Shown: positions 57,071 through 64,000 of the stretch, piece after piece | Layout of the letters: each line of letters opens with the position of its first letter | How positions within the stretch are numbered: the first letter of the stretch is position 1 | Source: Shinella granuli | GTDB lineage: Bacteria; Pseudomonadota; Alphaproteobacteria; Rhizobiales; Rhizobiaceae | NCBI RefSeq assembly: GCF_004341885.1 | Contig: NZ_SLVX01000011.1 | Coordinates: 118,031-182,030, forward strand | DNA length: 64,000 nucleotides | Direction: 5' to 3' | Position numbers and translations under genes: made by a program | The notes under the pieces: model-generated | Told to the model about the DNA's origin: nothing | Databases searched by the model: none | The model's input: only the letters and a program-made list of their open reading frames with translations

Positions 57071-57811
57071 ATGAAGATCAACTTGCTGGTGCAGTTTCTT
57101 GCACTGATCGACGAGTTGCGCGGCCGGGAGGAAACCACGGCCGAGTTCGAGCGTCTTATCAAGTTGTACGGGTTCGATTACTACGGCCTCCTCCAGGCGC
57201 CGAAGCCGGCGGAAGACCCGCCGAGCCTGCTGCTTGCCGGCCATTGGCCCAAGGGCTGGCTCGAAACCTACCTGCGCAAGCGCTACATGCAGGTCGATCC
57301 GACGATGCGCTATCTCGGCCATGCGCAGGCGGGCTTCCGCTGGCGCGACACGCTCGGCGCCTTCCGCCTCAGCCCGCACCGCAAGCGCATGGAGCGCATG
57401 ATGGTGGACGCGCGGCAGAACGGGCTGGAGGATGGATACGTGTTCCCCGTCCACGGTCGTCGGGGACTTCTCGGCAGCCTCAGCCTCGGCGGCAAGCCGA
57501 TTGACCTGGAAAGCGTGGAAGTCGGCCTGTTCGACGGCATCGCGCGGCGGCTCTACTGGAAGCTCATCCATGCCGCCGATCCGGAGGCCGGCGCCCGCCT
57601 TTCCGCCATCGTGGACGTGGAATTGACACGCCGCGAGATGGAGGCGCTCAGCCTCCTGGCCGAAGGCATGACCTCCCATGACATCGGCCGGGTTCTCGGC
57701 ATTTCCAGCCATACGGTGGACTGGTACATGAACGGCATCCAGAAAAAGCTCGGCGCGCGCAACCGGCACCACGCCATCGCCATCGCCTTCCGGCTGGGGC
57801 TCGTCTCCTGA
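57071..57811 (+). CDS. LuxR family autoinducer-binding regulator (solo)
   Basis: A 246-residue quorum-sensing-type regulator. The N-terminal autoinducer-binding domain (about residues 20-165) keeps the residues that contact acyl-homoserine lactones in TraR/LasR-type proteins: W63, Y67, D76, P77 and W91 (in WLETYLRKRYMQVDPTMRY...FRWRD). The C-terminal GerE helix-turn-helix is about 182-244 (LTRREMEALSLLAEGMTSHDIGRVLGISSHTVDWYMNGIQKKLGARNRHHAIA). No luxI-type synthase is in the window, so it is a solo here. It lies between the glucan genes and pyc. The ligand and targets are unproven. Confidence 0.88.
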   Translation: MKINLLVQFLALIDELRGREETTAEFERLIKLYGFDYYGLLQAPKPAEDPPSLLLAGHWPKGWLETYLRKRYMQVDPTMRYLGHAQAGFRWRDTLGAFRLSPHRKRMERMMVDARQNGLEDGYVFPVHGRRGLLGSLSLGGKPIDLESVEVGLFDGIARRLYWKLIHAADPEAGARLSAIVDVELTRREMEALSLLAEGMTSHDIGRVLGISSHTVDWYMNGIQKKLGARNRHHAIAIAFRLGLVS

Positions 57812-58030
57812 GCCGCCGCGGCTCACCCGGTCTTTGCGAAAACGTTGTATCCGTCTGGTTTTGCGCAATTCCGTTGCGCCATGCCCCGGTGCACCTTTGC
57901 GGAACTTGCCCTCCAGGCCGCAAATCTTTCGCCGGATGGCGACTCCAAAATTGAACTTTGAAAATTACCCGCTAATAATCCTCTTCGCGGGTGCAGCATT
58001 TCCCGCTTCCAAGTCATTGAGGAGTCCGAC

Positions 58031-61000
58031 TTGCCCATTTCCAAGATCCTTGTCGCCAACCGTTCAGAAATCGCCATCCGCGTGTTCCGCGCGGCCAATG
58101 AACTGGGGCTCAAAACGGTCGCGATATGGGCGGAAGAGGACAAACTGGCGCTGCACCGCTTCAAGGCGGACGAGAGCTACCAGATCGGCCGCGGCTCGCA
58201 TCTGGCCCGCGATCTCGGCCCCATCGAGAGCTATCTTTCGATCGACGAGGTGATCCGTGTCGCCAAGCTTTCCGGGGCGGATGCGATCCATCCGGGCTAC
58301 GGCCTCTTGTCGGAAAGCCCGGAATTCGTCGATGCCTGCGATGCGGCCGGCATCACCTTCATCGGCCCGCGGCCCGATACGATGCGCCAGCTCGGCAACA
58401 AGGTCGCCGCCCGCAACCTCGCCATTTCCGTCGGCGTGCCGGTCGTGCCAGCGACCGAGCCGCTGCCGGACGACGAGAAGGAAATTCATCGCCTCGCCGC
58501 CGAGATCGGCTATCCCGTCATGCTCAAGGCCTCGTGGGGCGGCGGCGGGCGCGGCATGCGCGCCATCCGTGATCCGAAGGACCTGATCCGCGAGGTGACG
58601 GAAGCCAAGCGCGAGGCCAAGGCTGCCTTCGGCAAGGACGAGGTCTATCTCGAAAAGCTCGTTGAGCGCGCCCGCCACGTCGAAAGCCAGATCCTCGGCG
58701 ACACGCACGGCAATGTCGTGCATCTCTTCGAGCGCGACTGCTCCATCCAGCGCCGCAACCAGAAGGTCGTCGAGCGCGCGCCCGCGCCCTATCTTTCGGA
58801 TGCGCAGCGCCAGGAACTGGCCGACTATTCGCTGAAGATCGCCCGCGCGACGAATTACATCGGCGCCGGCACGGTCGAGTACCTGATGGATGCCGACACG
58901 GGAAAATTCTACTTCATCGAGGTCAACCCGCGCATCCAGGTGGAGCACACCGTCACGGAGGTCGTGACCGGCATCGACATCGTCAAGGCGCAGATCCACA
59001 TCCTCGACGGCGAGGCGATCGGCACGCCGCAATCGGGCGTGCCGAAGCAGGAGGATATCCACCTCAACGGCCATGCGCTCCAGTGCCGCATCACCACGGA
59101 AGACCCGGAACAGAACTTCATTCCCGACTACGGCCGCATCACCGGCTACCGCTCGGCTTCCGGCTTCGGCATCCGCCTTGATGGCGGCACGGCCTATCCG
59201 GGCGCGGTCATCACCCGCTTCTACGATCCGCTGCTCGTCAAGGTCACCGCCTGGGCGCCGAACCCGGTCGAGGCGATCACCCGCATGGACCGCGCGCTGC
59301 GCGAGTTCCGCATCCGCGGCGTTGCCACCAACCTCACCTTCCTGGAAGCCATCATCGGCCACGAGAAATTCCGCGATAACAGCTACACGACCCGCTTCAT
59401 CGACACGACGCCGGAACTCTTCCAGCAGGTGAAGCGCCAGGACCGCGCGACGAAGCTGCTCACCTACCTCGCCGACGTCACCGTCAACGGCCATCCAGAG
59501 GCCAAGGGCCGTCCGAAGCCGCCGGCCGACGTCGCCAAGCCCGTTGTGCCCTTCATCGAGGGCGACATTCCCGCCGGCACCAAGCAGAAGCTCGACGAAC
59601 TCGGGCCGAAGAAGTTCGCCGAATGGCTGCGCGCCGAAAGCCGCGTCCTCCTCACCGACACGACCATGCGCGACGGCCACCAGTCTCTGCTGGCAACCCG
59701 CATGCGCACCCACGACATCGCCCGCGTCGCCGGTACCTATGCGCGCGCCCTGCCGCAGCTCTTCTCGCTCGAATGTTGGGGCGGCGCCACCTTCGACGTC
59801 TCCATGCGCTTCCTGACGGAAGATCCGTGGGATCGTCTTGCCCGCATCCGCGAGGACGCACCGAACCTGCTGCTCCAGATGCTGCTGCGCGGGGCAAACG
59901 GCGTCGGCTACAAGAACTATCCCGATAATGTCGTGAAGTACTTCGTGCGCCAGGCGGCCAAGGGCGGCATCGACGTCTTCCGCGTCTTCGACTGCCTCAA
60001 CTGGGTCGACAACATGCGCGTCTCGATGGACGCCGTCGCCGAGGAGAACCGCATCTGCGAGGCGGCGATCTGCTACACGGGCGACCTCCTCAATTCCGCC
60101 CGCCCGAAATACGATCTCAAGTACTATACCAACCTCGCCGGCGAGCTGGAAAAGGCCGGTGCGCACATGATCGCGCTGAAGGACATGGCGGGCCTCCTGA
60201 AGCCCACCGCCGCCCGCGTGCTGTTCAAGGCGCTGCGTGAAGCCACCGACCTGCCGATCCATTTCCACACCCACGATACGTCGGGCATCGCCGCGGCCAC
60301 CGTGCTCGCCGCCGTCGAATCCGGCGTCGACGTGGTGGATGCGGCGATGGATGCGCTGTCGGGCAACACGTCGCAGCCTTGCCTCGGCTCGATCGTCGAG
60401 GCGCTGAAGGGGTCGGAGCGCGATCCGGGCCTCGATCCCGAATGGATCCGCCGCATCTCCTTCTACTGGGAGGCCGTGCGCTTCCAGTACGCCGCCTTCG
60501 AAAGCGACCTCAAGGGGCCGGCCTCGGAGGTCTATCTCCATGAAATGCCGGGCGGCCAGTTCACCAACCTCAAGGAACAGGCCCGCTCGCTCGGGCTCGA
60601 AACCAAGTGGCACAAGGTCGCCCAGGCCTATGCCGATGCCAACCAGATGTTCGGCGACATCGTCAAGGTGACGCCGTCCTCCAAGGTGGTGGGCGACATG
60701 GCGCTGATGATGGTCAGCCAGGACCTCACCGTTGCCGACGTGGAGAATCCGGCCAAGGACATCGCCTTCCCGGAATCGGTCGTCTCGATGCTGAAGGGCG
60801 ATCTCGGCCAGCCTCCGGGCGGCTGGCCGGCGGGCCTGCAGAAGAAGGCGCTGAAGGGCGAAGAGCCCTATACGGCCGTTCCCGGCTCGCTGCTGCCACC
60901 GGCCGATCTCGATGCCGAGCGTAAGGCCATTGAGGACAAGCTGGAGCGCAAGGTCGACGATTTCGAGTTCGCCTCCTATCTCATGTATCCGAAGGTCTTC

Positions 61001-61489
61001 ACCGACTATGCGCTGGCCGCCGATACCTACGGCCCGGTCAGCGTGCTGCCGACGCCGGCCTATTTCTACGGCCTTGCCCCCGGCGAGGAGCTTCAGCCGG
61101 AACTGGAGAAGGGCGTCTCCCTCGTCATCCTGCACCAGGCGAAAAGCGAGCCGGATGCACAGGGCATGGTGAAGGTGTTCTTCGAGCTGAACGGCCAGCC
61201 GCGCCTCATCAAGGTGCCGGACCGCAATCGCGCCGCCACCTCGGCCGTGCGCCGCAAGGCCGACATCGGCAATGCCGCTCATCTCGGCGCGCCGATGCCG
61301 GGCGTCATCTCGACGGTCTCGGTCTCGGCCGGCCAACAGGTCAAGGCCGGCGACGTGCTGCTCTCCATCGAGGCGATGAAGATGGAAACGGCGCTGCATG
61401 CGGAAAAGGACGGCACGATCTCGGAGGTCCTCGTCAAAGCGGGCGATCAGATCGACGCCAAGGACCTGCTCGTCGTCTTCGGCGCCTGA
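58031..61489 (+). CDS. pyc: Pyruvate carboxylase
   Basis: Biotin enzyme that carboxylates pyruvate to oxaloacetate to refill the TCA cycle. 1,152 residues from a TTG start (MPISKILVANRSEIAIRVFRAANELG), with GAGG 12 bases upstream. Biotin carboxylase (about 1-455: KASWGGGGRGMR ATP loop, FIEVNPRIQVEHTVTE); carboxyltransferase barrel (about 535-830: LLTDTTMRDGHQSLLATRMR, ECWGGATFDVSMRFL, HFHTHDTSG metal site); allosteric/tetramer domain; and the biotin carboxyl carrier domain with IEAMKMET, biotinylated at K1117. It is transcribed alone and ends in a terminator. The closeness to ndvA is as I recall in S. meliloti. Confidence 0.98.
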   Translation: MPISKILVANRSEIAIRVFRAANELGLKTVAIWAEEDKLALHRFKADESYQIGRGSHLARDLGPIESYLSIDEVIRVAKLSGADAIHPGYGLLSESPEFVDACDAAGITFIGPRPDTMRQLGNKVAARNLAISVGVPVVPATEPLPDDEKEIHRLAAEIGYPVMLKASWGGGGRGMRAIRDPKDLIREVTEAKREAKAAFGKDEVYLEKLVERARHVESQILGDTHGNVVHLFERDCSIQRRNQKVVERAPAPYLSDAQRQELADYSLKIARATNYIGAGTVEYLMDADTGKFYFIEVNPRIQVEHTVTEVVTGIDIVKAQIHILDGEAIGTPQSGVPKQEDIHLNGHALQCRITTEDPEQNFIPDYGRITGYRSASGFGIRLDGGTAYPGAVITRFYDPLLVKVTAWAPNPVEAITRMDRALREFRIRGVATNLTFLEAIIGHEKFRDNSYTTRFIDTTPELFQQVKRQDRATKLLTYLADVTVNGHPEAKGRPKPPADVAKPVVPFIEGDIPAGTKQKLDELGPKKFAEWLRAESRVLLTDTTMRDGHQSLLATRMRTHDIARVAGTYARALPQLFSLECWGGATFDVSMRFLTEDPWDRLARIREDAPNLLLQMLLRGANGVGYKNYPDNVVKYFVRQAAKGGIDVFRVFDCLNWVDNMRVSMDAVAEENRICEAAICYTGDLLNSARPKYDLKYYTNLAGELEKAGAHMIALKDMAGLLKPTAARVLFKALREATDLPIHFHTHDTSGIAAATVLAAVESGVDVVDAAMDALSGNTSQPCLGSIVEALKGSERDPGLDPEWIRRISFYWEAVRFQYAAFESDLKGPASEVYLHEMPGGQFTNLKEQARSLGLETKWHKVAQAYADANQMFGDIVKVTPSSKVVGDMALMMVSQDLTVADVENPAKDIAFPESVVSMLKGDLGQPPGGWPAGLQKKALKGEEPYTAVPGSLLPPADLDAERKAIEDKLERKVDDFEFASYLMYPKVFTDYALAADTYGPVSVLPTPAYFYGLAPGEELQPELEKGVSLVILHQAKSEPDAQGMVKVFFELNGQPRLIKVPDRNRAATSAVRRKADIGNAAHLGAPMPGVISTVSVSAGQQVKAGDVLLSIEAMKMETALHAEKDGTISEVLVKAGDQIDAKDLLVVFGA

Positions 61490-61519
61490 CCGGCGGGGCA
61501 GGGTCGTAGAATCGCGAAA

Positions 61520-61560
61520 GGATGTGGGATGGAGGCTCCATTCCACATCCTTCTCTTGTT
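61520..61560 (+). terminator. Rho-independent terminator after pyc
   Basis: A 14-bp stem with one G-T wobble (61520-61533 with 61537-61550) followed by TTCTCTTGTTTT. It lies 30 bases after the pyc stop. Confidence 0.85.
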
Positions 61561-61630
61561 TTCAGGCCGTTTCGGACGCAAAACCAGCGCTTGCTTTTCC
61601 CGAAATCGCCTTTGAGACCCTGAGGCTTCC

Positions 61631-62182
61631 ATGAGCTTCGTCATCCGCACCGCCGCCCTCGGCGACATCGCCGCCTTCACCGAAATCTACCGCGAATCCG
61701 TGCTGAACGGGGTGGCGAGCTACGAGATCGATCCGCCGTCGCTCGACGAGATGGAGGCGCGCTTCAAGGCGATCACCGGCAAGGGCTATCCCTATATCGT
61801 CGCGGTGGAGCAGACCGGCCTCATCCTCGGTTATGCCTATGCGTCGGCCTTCCGCACACGGCCGGCCTATCGCTGGCTCGTCGAGGATTCGGTCTATCTG
61901 GCGCCGGAAGCGCGCGGCAAGGGTGTCGGAAAGGCGCTGCTGGCGGAGCTCATCCGCCGCTGCACGGCGCTCGGCTTCCGGCAGATGGTGGCGGTCATCG
62001 GCGGGGCGCATCCGGCCTCGATCGCCGTGCACAGCGCTTTGGGCTTCGCGCATAGCGGCCGGATGACGGCGACCGGCTTCAAGCACGGGCGCTGGCTCGA
62101 CACGGTCTTCATGCAGCGCGCGCTCGGCGAGGGTGCGCAAACCGAGCCGTCGGCGACGGATTTTTCGGGAACGATGGCGTAA
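61631..62182 (+). CDS. GNAT family N-acetyltransferase (phosphinothricin acetyltransferase-like)
   Basis: A 183-residue acetyltransferase of the Pat/Bar group. Family features: IRTAALGDIAAFTEIYRESVLNGVASYEIDPPSLDEMEARF at the N-terminus, YRWLVEDSVYLAPEARGKGVGKALLAELI (acetyl-CoA loop) and MVAVIGGAHPASIAVHSALGFAHSGRM. Members acetylate phosphinothricin, methionine sulfoximine or amino acids; the real substrate is unknown. It has its own unit between the pyc terminator and the converging DUF2794 gene, 4 bases away. Confidence 0.88.
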   Translation: MSFVIRTAALGDIAAFTEIYRESVLNGVASYEIDPPSLDEMEARFKAITGKGYPYIVAVEQTGLILGYAYASAFRTRPAYRWLVEDSVYLAPEARGKGVGKALLAELIRRCTALGFRQMVAVIGGAHPASIAVHSALGFAHSGRMTATGFKHGRWLDTVFMQRALGEGAQTEPSATDFSGTMA

Positions 62183-62186
62183 CGGT

Positions 62187-62561
62187 TCACGTCTCGACGA
62201 GACGGAGCACCTTGTCGAAGATCTTCAGCACCTGTTTCAGCTCGTGGCCGCGCTTCAGGATGGTGCCATGCGTGTTGATCACGCTGTAGGCACCCTGCTT
62301 GGCGGCGAGCTTCGGGTTCTTCTCGATGCGGTAGAGCGGCATTTCGCCGGAGCGCTTGAAGACGGAGAACACGGCCCTGTCGCGCAGGTGGTCGATGGCG
62401 TAGTCGCGCCATTCCCCTTCGCCGACCATGCGGCCATAGACCCAGAGGATTGCGTCGAGTTCCCGTCGATGGAAGGTTACCGGCAAGGGGGCCCTGCTGT
62501 TTCGGTAATCCAGCAGGTCGACCACGACGTTGGAAGCCTGCAAATCCGGCTGATCTGTCAT
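62187..62561 (-). CDS. DUF2794 domain-containing protein
   Basis: A 124-residue protein of unknown function found in Rhizobiales. The recognisable core is FHRRELDAILWVYGRMVGEGEWRDYAIDHLRDRAVFSVFKRSGEMPLYRIEKNPKLAAKQGAYSVI, with a tail of HELKQVLKIFDKVLRLVE. It has no membrane segment or signal. The ATG at 62561 (MTDQPDLQAS) was chosen; the frame stays open for 125 more codons to the right, but that stretch is the structured intergenic region and reads as non-coding. Confidence 0.85.
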   Translation of the reverse strand: MTDQPDLQASNVVVDLLDYRNSRAPLPVTFHRRELDAILWVYGRMVGEGEWRDYAIDHLRDRAVFSVFKRSGEMPLYRIEKNPKLAAKQGAYSVINTHGTILKRGHELKQVLKIFDKVLRLVET

Positions 62562-62970
62562 CGGTTCTCCGCGCTTCGTCCATGACGACTCGGTGACAGT
62601 GTGCCTGAGCGGTGTCGAAATGCAAGGCGGATGGACAGGGCGGACGTTCTCGCAAAAATCCGTCTCGCCGCAATTCAGACAAACAGACGCCCAAATTACA
62701 GGAGAGAGTTCGCCGGTCGCAGCTTGTACCGGCCCGCTGCCTTGTGCGGGAAGCGGCTGGTACGGGAAGCGTCTGCCGAAGTCACCCTGTATTCCGTTGC
62801 CGGTGACTTCGTCCAGGTCCGGTCCGTCTTTCTTCGAACCCTCAAGCCCCAAGCCCCTCGAAGAAGCCGGACCGGACCTCCCCTGGAACGCTCGCGCGCT
62901 CCAGGGTGTTCGTTTTTCTCCATGCTGTTTCCGCAAGGCCGCTGCAGGCGCTGCACAGGGTGCAGTTGTC
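62562..62970. other. Structured intergenic region, no protein gene
   Basis: A 409-bp gap. The first 150 bases show nothing clear. The part from 62718 to about 62918 holds four successive stem-loops and a T run, listed separately as a candidate small RNA. Frames open across it on both strands have no family features. Confidence 0.6.
62718..62918 (+). ncRNA. Candidate structured small RNA
   Basis: Four consecutive stem-loops on the + strand. First, 62718-62771 (CGC..CTTGTACC with GGTACGGGAAGCG, inner CCCGC/GCGGG). Second, a perfect 9-bp GAAGTCACC/GGTGACTTC (62778-62786, 62802-62810). Third, a perfect 12-bp AGGTCCGGTCCG/CGGACCGGACCT (62815-62826, 62868-62879) with an inner TCTTCGA/TCGAAGA. Fourth, CCCTGGA/TCCAGGG (62881-62887, 62900-62906) followed by a T run (about 62912-62916), like a terminator. 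It does not match SRP RNA, tmRNA, RNase P or 6S RNA as I know them. No clear promoter was found. Confidence 0.5.
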
Positions 62971-63732
62971 CTAGCGCGAAGCCTTGTCGCCCGTCAGCAC
63001 CGTCGCGCCCAGGATGGCGCCGGGCGTATCGGCCGTGCGCATGCGCTGGAGCAGCACGGCGCAGCCGCCGGACTTCTTTTTCTTCTTCAGCATGTCGGCG
63101 GGCAGCACCAGGTTGGTCTCCTTGCCCTCCCACATGCCGATCGTCTCCATGTCGGTGACGGCGTGCCAGTAGTTCACGATCTTGCCGCGGTTCTCGCCCT
63201 TTTCGATGTTGATCGTGCGCTCGCGCTCGAAATAGGCGATGACGATATTGGCCTTGCCTTCGCCGCCGCCAACGCGAATGCGCAGCTCGTCGTTCTTCAC
63301 CTCGACGTCGACGGGCACCTGGAGGCCCTTGTTCTCGCCGGGCATCGCGCTGATCCGCGATCGGATGCCGGTGATGTCGGCGCCGTTGATGTGCTCACGG
63401 CCGTTCAGCACGGCCTGCGGCGTATAGACGCCGTTGCGGCCGAACATGCGGGCATAGGCATATTGCCGGTCGGTATTGTCCTTGGAAGCGAGCGTGTCGG
63501 CCCAGCCGAGATAGTTCCAGTAGTCGACATGATAGGAGAGCGCGACGACCTCGCCCTCGCGCGCCAGCGTCTCCAGCGCCTTGTCGGCGGGCGGGCAGGA
63601 CGAACAACCCTGGCTGGTGAAAAGCTCGACGACGCCCTTCGGCCGAACGGTTTCTCCGGCAAGGGCAGCGTCAATGCCGGCTCCCAACATCAGCAGGATC
63701 GCCAGACAGTGCGGTATGTGCGGTCTCGGCAT
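62971..63732 (-). CDS. DUF1223 domain-containing secreted protein (thioredoxin-like)
   Basis: A 253-residue exported protein of unknown function. The signal peptide (about residues 1-25, HCLAILLMLGAGIDAALAGE) precedes a thioredoxin-like domain with a CxxC-type site, VELFTSQGCSSCPPADKAL. Then follow the DUF1223 segments VVALSYHVDYWNYLGWADTLAS, RQYAYARMFGRNGVYTPQAVLNG and YWHAVTDMETIGMW. The ATG at 63732 is preferred to the TTG two codons upstream. It lies downstream of acnA on the same strand beyond a terminator. A periplasmic thiol role is possible but not shown. Confidence 0.87.
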   Translation of the reverse strand: MPRPHIPHCLAILLMLGAGIDAALAGETVRPKGVVELFTSQGCSSCPPADKALETLAREGEVVALSYHVDYWNYLGWADTLASKDNTDRQYAYARMFGRNGVYTPQAVLNGREHINGADITGIRSRISAMPGENKGLQVPVDVEVKNDELRIRVGGGEGKANIVIAYFERERTINIEKGENRGKIVNYWHAVTDMETIGMWEGKETNLVLPADMLKKKKKSGGCAVLLQRMRTADTPGAILGATVLTGDKASR

Positions 63733-63856
63733 GATCAATTCCAGTGGAGCGCCGGCAAATGCCAGCCTTTTGAGCCCGTCATACGCGCTTGCCGCTTCAA
63801 CAGGAAGTCACGATGGAGTGAAACCGATAGTGGAGATTTCCGGTCCTGAAAACGGA

Positions 63857-63884
63857 AAATGCCGGGGCGAAAGCCCCGGCATTT
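63857..63884. terminator. Rho-independent terminator after acnA
   Basis: A perfect 12-bp stem (63857-63868 with 63873-63884, 4-base loop) with A and T runs on the two sides. It closes the leftward acnA transcript 21 bases after its stop. Confidence 0.9.
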
Positions 63885-63905
63885 CATCGTTCAAGCGGAA
63901 ATCGC

Positions 63906-64000
63906 TCAGGCGGCGAGGTCTCTGAGGACGGTTTGCAGGATGCCGCCGTTGTTCATGTATGTGACCTCGTCGAGGGTATCGATGCGGCAGAGCAGCGGGA
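63906..64000 (-). CDS. acnA: Aconitate hydratase, C-terminal end (partial)
   Basis: Only the last 30 codons and the stop are in the window. They read PLLCRIDTLDEVTYMNNGGILQTVLRDLAA, the conserved C-terminus of the AcnA-type aconitase (swivel domain end, CRIDT..E..Y..NGGIL..VLR). The gene continues beyond base 64,000. It is a TCA-cycle enzyme that interconverts citrate and isocitrate. Confidence 0.88.
   Translation of the reverse strand, partial: PLLCRIDTLDEVTYMNNGGILQTVLRDLAA

Noticed and set aside
62815..62879. Possible SRP RNA (the AGGTCCGG string resembles its apical domain)
   Set aside because: The GGAAGCAGC-type tetraloop region and asymmetric loop of SRP RNA are missing; the string is part of a long perfect stem.
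62187..62936. 249-codon version of the DUF2794 gene
   Set aside because: The extra 125 residues fall in the hairpin-rich gap and have no family sequence; the ATG at 62561 matches the family start.

Overview
This 64-kb window is chromosomal DNA from an alphaproteobacterium of the family Rhizobiaceae (an Ensifer/Sinorhizobium, Rhizobium or Shinella relative). The evidence is the cyclic beta-1,2-glucan genes ndvB/opgC/ndvA next to a luxR-type gene and pyc, the aerobic cobF-cobM cluster, a RIME1-type rhizobial palindromic repeat, uniformly high-GC coding sequence and many ATGA start/stop overlaps. I see no prophage, insertion sequence, CRISPR array or plasmid origin.

Layout. (1) 1-10.7 kb, housekeeping: bfr with its terminator, then a leftward run of envelope and core genes: envC-like, ctpA and a YibQ-type deacetylase-like protein (cell-wall remodelling), rppH, rlmH, rsfS, nadD, proA, proB and obgE. 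(2) 10.7-18.4 kb, mixed: a nuclease/phosphatase-fold protein, two overlapping GNAT genes, rpmA-rplU behind a clear promoter and long leader, tRNA-Ser(CGA), an ABC-F ATPase, a cupin and a BaiN-like flavoprotein. (3) 18.4-28 kb, the most interesting accessory locus: an IclR regulator facing a tightly overlapped operon (sugar-type binding protein, ATPase, two permeases, amidohydrolase, PLP amino-acid dehydratase/aldolase, RidA, M14-type deacylase), plus a convergent unknown TIM-barrel-like gene. The operon and the unknown gene carry the same operator-like sequence (18 of 22 bases identical), so the whole block looks like one small regulon for taking up and degrading an unknown compound. (4) 28.3-31.4 kb: purU, an Fsr-type efflux gene and its divergent AraC regulator.

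(5) 31.5-38.5 kb: cobF-G-H-I-J, cobK (opposite strand), cobL, cobM. Together they cover precorrin-2 to hydrogenobyrinic acid in the oxygen-dependent B12 pathway (order of use CobI, G, J, M, F, K, L, H). (6) 38.5-45 kb: a LysR gene facing a frameshifted yeiH-type transporter, then metH (B12-dependent methionine synthase) with a perfect 20-bp palindrome and a ribosome-site hairpin in its leader, then a B12 riboswitch controlling a 71-residue unknown protein. B12 synthesis, B12 use and B12 sensing therefore lie within 14 kb.

(7) 45.3-56.8 kb: ndvB makes cyclic beta-1,2-glucan, opgC adds succinyl groups, and ndvA exports the glucan to the periplasm. (8) 57-64 kb: a LuxR-type solo regulator with the acyl-homoserine-lactone pocket residues, pyc, a Pat-type GNAT, a DUF2794 gene, a strongly structured 400-bp gap that looks like a small-RNA gene, a DUF1223 secreted protein, and the 3' end of acnA.

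All functional calls rest on reading the sequences by eye against known families. No database search was run.
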